Positions 23,606 through 28,196 of a DNA stretch of 28,196 nt are shown here, piece after piece. Source of the stretch: DATFXF01 sp035258565 (lineage in GTDB: Bacteria > Acidobacteriota > Terriglobia > Acidiferrales > UBA7541); NCBI GenBank assembly GCA_035258565.1, contig DATFXF010000358.1, forward strand, positions 1-28,196. The letters run 5' to 3'. The notes under the pieces are model-generated. The model was not told the DNA's origin. It saw nothing but the letters and a program-made list of their open reading frames with translations, and did no database searches. The translations under genes were made by a program, and so were the position numbers. Position 1 is the first letter of the stretch; every line of letters starts with the position of its first letter.

Positions 23606-23914
23606 TCAATAGATGTCCTCCGGAACTAGGGAAAAAAGGCCGCGCGTTGCGCACGCTCTTCCAAGAATGCGGTAGATCCGGCGGCTCCTCGTCGTCTCAT
23701 CCCGTTCCAAAAACCGTGGCCTGAAGAACTCGCGGGCCAGCGTCTTGACCCGCACGCGGCCGGTTCGGCCGCACTCCGCTAGGCGCAAGGCTTGGTCAGA
23801 CGCCGCCAGAAGCGCGCGGAGTTTTGCGAGCTGGTGCGCCCGAAGGGCGCTCGGATCGGCGAAACCGGAGGTGGTTAGGGGCACGAATGTAATGTGCTTC
23901 TGTCGCGACTTCAA
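23606..23914 (-). pseudogene. Shrunken relic of a LuxE/PaaK-like acyl ligase
   Basis: The reading frame is 102 residues. Residues ~55-75 read CGRTGRVRVKTLAREFFRPR and continue with FLERDETTR, which lines up residue by residue with GYGQTGRVRLTTLTRETF...FLERDEG of the intact ligase at 9666-10778. The N-terminal part contains ALRAHQLAKLRALLA, which resembles the first helix of PaaK-type ligases. The ATP-binding core between them is absent, so it looks like a gene that lost its middle. It overlaps the end of the thioesterase gene by 119 bp in another frame, which would fit an ancestral overlapping downstream gene of the same operon. A real small protein is the less likely alternative. Confidence 0.6.
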
Positions 23915-24323
23915 TCTTGTCTCGAATGGCCTTGGGTATCGGAATACCTGTCATCTTGCCGCCCCGCTTGTCGAGTCTCACGCAGGCGACCGCCAGTGTT
24001 CCTCGCGCGATTTCTCTAGCGGGCTGCTCATTCAACTTTCGGAAGACAAAGCTATAGACAATACTCTTCTTCCTCTTCTCGCGCACAAAAAGGCAGATCT
24101 CCACAACGTCCTCGAACCGGAGAGGATGCTTGAAGTCGCAGGCCGCATGCACCCGCGGCCAGCCCAGCCGGCTACCCGCTTGATGAATGGAGATACCTAG
24201 AGACTGAAAGAACGCGCGCTCGGCGGCCTCCATGAATCGGAAGAAGTTCAAGAAATTCATGATACCGGCCATATCGACATCGGAAAACTCTACTTCGCGC
24301 GTCAGCTTGAATTCCGAGCCCAC
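23796..24323 (-). CDS. 4HBT/YbgC-type acyl-CoA thioesterase
   Basis: The reading frame is 175 residues; the hot-dog-fold domain covers about residues 1-135. The active-site motif is clear near the N-terminus: EFSDVDMAGIMNFLNFFRF, with Asp17 as the expected catalytic residue, followed by MEAAERAFF on the long helix. The family hydrolyses acyl- or aroyl-thioesters of CoA or carrier proteins. The last ~40 residues (HYIRAPNHLRFRRSERPSGA onward) are unlike the family and overlap the ligase relic, so the natural end may have been altered by the rearrangement there. The start is a GTG at 24323, three bases after the stop of the halogenase-like gene, with AAGG upstream. Operon context suggests it releases or edits the product of the linked enzymes. 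Confidence 0.82.
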   Translation of the reverse strand: MGSEFKLTREVEFSDVDMAGIMNFLNFFRFMEAAERAFFQSLGISIHQAGSRLGWPRVHAACDFKHPLRFEDVVEICLFVREKRKKSIVYSFVFRKLNEQPAREIARGTLAVACVRLDKRGGKMTGIPIPKAIRDKIEVATEAHYIRAPNHLRFRRSERPSGAPARKTPRASGGV

Positions 24324-24326
24324 GTT

Positions 24327-25586
24327 TCATCGACCTTCGATCAACGGCCCGCCATGCTCCAGCGGTTCCGGGACGCCAGCAAATTTCCCGACCGCCTCGA
24401 ACAGCGGATCAAAGTCGCGAAACAGGTTGCCCATCAGGCAGTCGGTCAGATCGGCGTGGAGGTGCGGGTAGCGGTCCACAAACTGTCGAAAGCTGAACTC
24501 GTGGTCGTAGAAGCTATAGACCAATTTCCTCATGGCCTCGATGCCTTTGCACATCTGGGCTCCATAATCGCTGAACTGTGATGCGGCCACGTTGCCCCGC
24601 GTGAGGGCAGCGTCGACGGCGTCGGCGGCGAGCTCGCCGCCGCGCAGCGCCAGGAAGACCCCGGAAGAGAAGACGGGGTCAAGAAAGGCAAAGGCGTCCC
24701 CGGTCAGGATCAATCCATCGGCAGCGCAATAGCGGGAACGATAGGAGTACTCTCCGGTGACCCGATACGGGCCGGTCTGCCGGCCGCGCGCCAGGTGCTG
24801 CTGGATCCAGATATTGTTTGCCACCTCGCGATGAAAGATAGATGTAGGATCTCGCGTGCCGTTGTAGAGGTAGCTCTTTTCGGCAACAGCGCCCACACTC
24901 ACGATATCTTCGGGCAGCGGAATGTACCAGAACCAGCCCTTCTCGGGGAGGTAAGCAATGGTGGTGGCGCCCTCATCGAGTCCAGGGTCGCGCAGCGCTC
25001 CCTGATAGTAGGTCCACACGGCGATTTTGTTCAAGTACGGGTCGCGCACTTTCCACCCCTTGCGCGTCACAGCAAAGGCATCGCGTCCACTGGCGTCGAT
25101 GGCCATCGGAGCGTGGAATTCGAGCGTCTTGCCGTTCTTGTCGACGGCTCTCACTCCGGTAACGACGCCGTTTTCTTGGATCATCTCCCGCACCATGGTC
25201 TGGTTCAGTATTTCAGCCCCCTTGGCGCGCGCGTTGTCGAGGAGCATCTGGTCGAACTCACTGCGCAAGACCTGCCAGGTGCAGGCAGCTTCATGTTTCA
25301 GGTGCGTGAAAAAATAAAAGGGTTGAGAGGCCCGCCCATCGCTGCTTACGAACTGGACGCTGTATTTCTTGGGGAAATGAGAGCTCTTCAACCGCTCGAT
25401 GAGCCCCATGCGTTGGAGTGGAAAGTAAGTATAGGGGAGCAATGACTCGCCAATGTGATAGCGGGGAAACTTCTCCTTTTCGAACAGCACGACCCTGCGG
25501 CCTTTACTGGCGAGGATCGCCGCCGCCGTCGAGCCGGCGGGCCCACCTCCAATCACGATTGCGTCATAGAGATTATTCCCTTGCAC
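24327..25586 (-). CDS. Flavin-dependent halogenase-like oxidoreductase
   Basis: The 419-residue protein has an N-terminal FAD-binding GGGPAGS motif (13-19), the GES motif typical of halogenases and geranylgeranyl reductases (IGESLLP, 45-51), and GDAFAFLDPVFSSG (296-309), which fits the F-x-x-P-x-x-S-x-G signature. It also carries WFWYIP (218-223), the W-x-W-x-I-P signature of flavin-dependent halogenases that blocks monooxygenation. A lysine pair (Lys73/Lys74, in FPKKYSVQF) sits where the catalytic Lys of the CmlS/phenolic-type enzymes lies. It probably needs reduced FAD and oxygen; the substrate is unknown and may be carrier-bound, given the linked thioesterase. The start is GTG at 25586 with GGGAG seven bases upstream; the radical SAM gene lies 42 bp upstream. 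A non-halogenating epoxidase or reductase of the same superfamily cannot be excluded. Confidence 0.82.
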   Translation of the reverse strand: MQGNNLYDAIVIGGGPAGSTAAAILASKGRRVVLFEKEKFPRYHIGESLLPYTYFPLQRMGLIERLKSSHFPKKYSVQFVSSDGRASQPFYFFTHLKHEAACTWQVLRSEFDQMLLDNARAKGAEILNQTMVREMIQENGVVTGVRAVDKNGKTLEFHAPMAIDASGRDAFAVTRKGWKVRDPYLNKIAVWTYYQGALRDPGLDEGATTIAYLPEKGWFWYIPLPEDIVSVGAVAEKSYLYNGTRDPTSIFHREVANNIWIQQHLARGRQTGPYRVTGEYSYRSRYCAADGLILTGDAFAFLDPVFSSGVFLALRGGELAADAVDAALTRGNVAASQFSDYGAQMCKGIEAMRKLVYSFYDHEFSFRQFVDRYPHLHADLTDCLMGNLFRDFDPLFEAVGKFAGVPEPLEHGGPLIEGR

Positions 25587-25628
25587 GGACTGTCTCCCGG
25601 TTGGAATCCTTAGATGGCAGCACGATCG

Positions 25629-26981
25629 TCAGGTATACCGCGCGTTCTGATGTTGCGGCAGGAAGAACTCATGAAGCAGCCTGTCCACCTGCAAGAGGCC
25701 TGCGCGGTTCAGTCGCAAACTGTTTTCATCGAGCGCCAGAAAGCCGCGATCCTCGAGTTTGCTCAGGGAGTCGGCAAACCGCTCGCGAATGTCGACCCCG
25801 AACTTGCCTTGGAAGTAAGCCCTGTGAACATGCCCTAGCTTCATTTGAAGAATGAATTCCCGAATCATGCGCTCTTCCTGGGTCGGCGTCAAAGCGCGCC
25901 AGATTGGAAGCCTCCCTTGATCGAGTGTGGCAAGATAGGGTCCGAAATCGCTTTCATTTTGAAAGTGGGTGCCGCCGACGTGCGAAAAAGAAGCCACACC
26001 GAGGCCGAGCATGTCCGCGCCGGTCCACAAGAGGTCCCGGTAGAGGAAGCGGGTCCGCCCAGGATCCTTGACCGCTGTGTAGGCGCTCGAAACGCTGTAG
26101 CCGACCTTTTCCAGCTCCGAGAAAGCATAACTGACCCACTCACGCTTGGTTCTCCAGTCGGCCACGGGCGCGACGGTCTTTCCCTTCGCCCTCATCTCCT
26201 TGAAGATGGTGGTGTTGTAAGGAATTTCCATCTGGTAGATGGTGACGCAGTCGGGAGCTAACGAGATCGTCTTGCGCACGCATTCCCGCCAGTTGCCGGT
26301 GGTCTCCCCCACCATCCCCGCGATTAGGTCGATATTGACTTGCGGGAATCCGATGGAGCGGGCGAAATCATACGCGCGCAGGGCGTCCTTCGCGCCGTGA
26401 GCGCGCCCGTTGATTTCGAGGACATGGTCATCGAAGTTCTCAATACCTAAACTGAGGCGAGTGACGCCCAACTCTTGGATTACCCTGAGCTTGCCTTCGG
26501 TTAGGGTTCCGGGCTCGCACTCGAAGGTGATCTCCTCGGCCTCCTCCCAAGGGAGCAACCTCTTCATGGCATCCACGAGCCTGTTAAGCTGGCGGGAAGA
26601 GATGTAGGAGGGGGTTCCGCCTCCAAAATAAACGAATTTCGGCTTCCTGCCGCCAATGAAAGGTCTTTCGGAGTAAAGCGTCAGTTCCTGGGTAGCGGCG
26701 TCGAGGTAATGCCCAATCTCGCTCGCATCTTTGTCCGTATAGACCTTGAAGTAGCAGAAATGGCACCGCTTCCGGCAAAAAGGAATGTGCAGGTAAACGC
26801 CCAACGCGGTGCCTGGAACCGGTGGGCGCTGCAAGGCGGTATGGGCTTCACTCACCCGATCCTGAGTCCAGAAAGAGTACGGAGGATAGTTCGATATGAA
26901 ATAGTTGCCGACCGTGGTCTCTTCCTCAAGACACGCGTCCTTCGGAGCTGATCCCGCCGACCCTAGAAGGGGGAGTTCCAT
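25629..26981 (-). CDS. HemW/HemN-like radical SAM protein
   Basis: The 450-residue protein carries the [4Fe-4S] motif C-x3-C-x2-C at Cys69, Cys73 and Cys76 (HIPFCRKRCHFCYF). The FGGGTPS SAM-binding segment follows at ~118-124, and the HemN C-terminal domain (RMIREFILQMKLG... to LHEFF) ends the chain. The fourth cysteine of true HemN (CxC after the cluster) is absent, as in HemW-type proteins. A ~60-residue N-terminal extension precedes the radical SAM core, longer than in housekeeping HemW. The family includes haem chaperones and radical methyltransferases/cyclopropanases of specialised metabolism; its operon with a halogenase-like enzyme and a thioesterase favours the latter (inference). The start ATG at 26981 has AGGGA six bases upstream. 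It is the first gene of the run. Confidence 0.85.
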   Translation of the reverse strand: MELPLLGSAGSAPKDACLEEETTVGNYFISNYPPYSFWTQDRVSEAHTALQRPPVPGTALGVYLHIPFCRKRCHFCYFKVYTDKDASEIGHYLDAATQELTLYSERPFIGGRKPKFVYFGGGTPSYISSRQLNRLVDAMKRLLPWEEAEEITFECEPGTLTEGKLRVIQELGVTRLSLGIENFDDHVLEINGRAHGAKDALRAYDFARSIGFPQVNIDLIAGMVGETTGNWRECVRKTISLAPDCVTIYQMEIPYNTTIFKEMRAKGKTVAPVADWRTKREWVSYAFSELEKVGYSVSSAYTAVKDPGRTRFLYRDLLWTGADMLGLGVASFSHVGGTHFQNESDFGPYLATLDQGRLPIWRALTPTQEERMIREFILQMKLGHVHRAYFQGKFGVDIRERFADSLSKLEDRGFLALDENSLRLNRAGLLQVDRLLHEFFLPQHQNARYT

Positions 26982-27002
26982 GGGGGTTCCCTAACGACCA
27001 CA

Positions 27003-27008
27003 AGTATA
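27003..27008 (-). promoter_or_regulatory. Candidate -10 box for the radical SAM operon
   Basis: The minus strand reads TATACT, 21 bases before the ATG at 26981. No convincing -35 hexamer is found at normal spacing, so this is a weak call based on one box only. Confidence 0.2.
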
Positions 27009-27061
27009 TCAAACCACCTGTTTCGAACGATCTCCGCTCGGTTTTGGGTGTCTAGAGCCGG

Positions 27062-27085
27062 GTCTTCTCCACGCTAGTAGAAGAC
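27062..27085. terminator. Perfect 7-bp hairpin between ADH and radical SAM genes
   Basis: GTCTTCT (27062-27068) and AGAAGAC (27079-27085) pair around a 10-base loop in the 145-bp gap after the alcohol dehydrogenase stop (27127). It may separate that transcript from the radical SAM operon. There is no T-tract, so it is only a candidate. Confidence 0.3.
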
Positions 27086-27126
27086 GCACAGCGCGGGGAA
27101 TTTGTTGCAGGGGGGATTGCGGGGAT

Positions 27127-28196
27127 TCAATACGCCCATTCGTAAATCTCCACGGCTCCGGCGGCGTCGAATGGTCTCGGATTGAACTGTCCGGTCCACT
27201 GGGCGGCGGCTTCCTCGGCCAGAGAGGGCAGGGCTTCTCTCGAAACGCCATGCTCCCGCAGCCGGACGGATAGGTCCGCCGCTTCCGCCAGCCGCGCCAG
27301 CCGGTCTCCAAGATCGCCCTGGTCGAGTTCGCGGTAGAGTTCGCCTACCGCCAGGTGGTTCCATCGCACCACGTACGGCAGCAGTGCGGCAATGGCCAAA
27401 CCATGAGTGATGCCGTAGTGCGAGGTGAGCGGATTGGCGCAGGCGTGCGTCGCGCCGAGCATGGAATGCTCAATGGCGATGCCGGCCAGATGAGCGCCGA
27501 GCTGCATCGCGCCGCGCGCCTCGAGATCATCGGGATCGCACAGCACCCGCTCATAATTCGCTGACAAGAGCCGCCAGGCCACGCGCGCGAAGCACTGGGA
27601 CGCGGCGTTGCGCCGCGTGGTCACGTAGCTTTCCACGGCGTGCGAAATCGCGTCGTAGCCGGTGACCGCGGTCACCTGGCGCGCCTGCGACCGCGTCAGA
27701 AGCGGATCGAGAATGGCCACGCAAAACGCTGCTTTGGGATCGCCGCAGGCCATTTTCACGTGCGTCCCAGCATCGGAAATCAAGGCGTAGCATTGCGCCT
27801 CGCTACCCGTGCCGGCCGTGGTCGGAACTGCGATCATCGGCAGCATCGGTCGCGTTGCCTTGCCGTAACCCCAGTAATCACGCATGCTGCCGCCGTTGGT
27901 GAGTACGAAGTTGATCCCTTTGGCGCAGTCGAGCGAGCTGCCGCCGCCGAGCCCGATGATCGAGTCCACGCGGCAAGCGGCCGCGAACACTCGCCCGGCC
28001 TCGACCATCGCTGTGTCGGGATTTGCTTCGAAGTCGTGGAACGCGAAAGCCTCCACGCCGGCTTTGGCCAGCCGCTCCACGGCGCGCGCCACATAGCCCG
28101 CCGCCACCAAGCCGCGGTCCGAGACCACCAGCGTGCGCCGGAAGCCCAGCTCGCGGGCCAGCGTGCCCAGCTCTTCGAATCTGCCTTCGCCGAACA
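27127..28196 (-). CDS. Iron-type (group III) alcohol dehydrogenase, N-terminus cut off
   Basis: The frame is open to the window edge, giving 355 residues that begin FGEGRFEELGTLARELGFRR; the start lies outside. The internal GTG at 28128 is not a real start, because family-like sequence (RRTLVVSDRG) continues through it. Visible features are the nucleotide-binding GLGGGSSLDCAKGI and PTTAGTGSE motifs and all four expected metal ligands: Asp and His in GYDAISHAVESY, and two His in THACANPLTSHYGITHG. Such enzymes interconvert alcohols and aldehydes with NAD(P)H; some members are maleylacetate or lactaldehyde reductases. It lies upstream of the radical SAM operon with a 145-bp gap. It could reduce aldehydes from the LuxC-like enzyme, but nothing in the sequence links them directly. 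Confidence 0.9.
   Translation of the reverse strand, partial: FGEGRFEELGTLARELGFRRTLVVSDRGLVAAGYVARAVERLAKAGVEAFAFHDFEANPDTAMVEAGRVFAAACRVDSIIGLGGGSSLDCAKGINFVLTNGGSMRDYWGYGKATRPMLPMIAVPTTAGTGSEAQCYALISDAGTHVKMACGDPKAAFCVAILDPLLTRSQARQVTAVTGYDAISHAVESYVTTRRNAASQCFARVAWRLLSANYERVLCDPDDLEARGAMQLGAHLAGIAIEHSMLGATHACANPLTSHYGITHGLAIAALLPYVVRWNHLAVGELYRELDQGDLGDRLARLAEAADLSVRLREHGVSREALPSLAEEAAAQWTGQFNPRPFDAAGAVEIYEWAY

Noticed and set aside
1..28196. CRISPR array or tRNA/rRNA genes
   Set aside because: No regularly spaced direct repeats and no cloverleaf or rRNA-like sequence were seen by eye.

Overview
The window is high-GC bacterial DNA with gene content typical of Acidobacteriota, possibly Bryobacterales/Solibacter-like (inference). 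The pointers are an Oar-like TonB-dependent receptor with a carboxypeptidase-regulatory-like N-terminal domain, a dense set of secreted PQQ-type beta-propellers that begin with a WP-x-[FW]-RGP-like motif, and a secreted ankyrin-repeat protein. No rRNA, tRNA or CRISPR array was recognised. Almost all genes are on the minus strand; only a beta-propeller (11320-12402) and a small membrane protein (13987-14433) are on the plus strand.

Layout. 1-456: no convincing gene. 457-4626: a minus-strand operon of a secreted ankyrin protein, a secreted or lipoprotein propeller, and a propeller fused to about five membrane helices. 4922-8068: TonB-dependent receptor. 8193-10778: a two-gene operon of a LuxE/PaaK-like acyl-adenylating enzyme and an aldehyde-dehydrogenase-fold protein that lacks the usual general-base Glu, which looks like an acyl-activating/acyl-reducing (fatty aldehyde-forming) pair. 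10877-11221: a relic of an IS200/IS605-type TnpB element, in which an N-terminal piece is joined to the C-terminal zinc-ribbon/RuvC-III piece, with 18-bp inverted repeats and an 8-bp perfect hairpin. 11320-14433: a plus-strand propeller, a convergent MFS transporter, and a divergent small membrane protein. 14489-23412: a six-gene minus-strand operon of glycosyltransferase, LolD-like ATPase, FtsX-type permease and three secreted propellers. 23606-26981: a HemW-like radical SAM protein, a flavin-dependent-halogenase-like oxidoreductase, a 4HBT thioesterase and a shrunken relic of a LuxE/PaaK-type ligase. 27127-28196: an iron-type alcohol dehydrogenase cut by the window edge.

How the genes may work together. 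The six propellers and the receptor are envelope proteins. The ABC/FtsX pair in the same transcript as three propellers suggests a shared envelope function such as extraction or assembly of a lipid, lipoprotein or polysaccharide product (inference). The radical SAM/halogenase-like/thioesterase genes resemble a small specialised-metabolism operon that once had its own acyl ligase, and an intact ligase of related type sits 13 kb away beside an acyl reductase. No single known system explains the window. The most original parts are the ABC-propeller operon, the halogenase-like/radical SAM operon with its ligase relic, and the internally deleted TnpB element.
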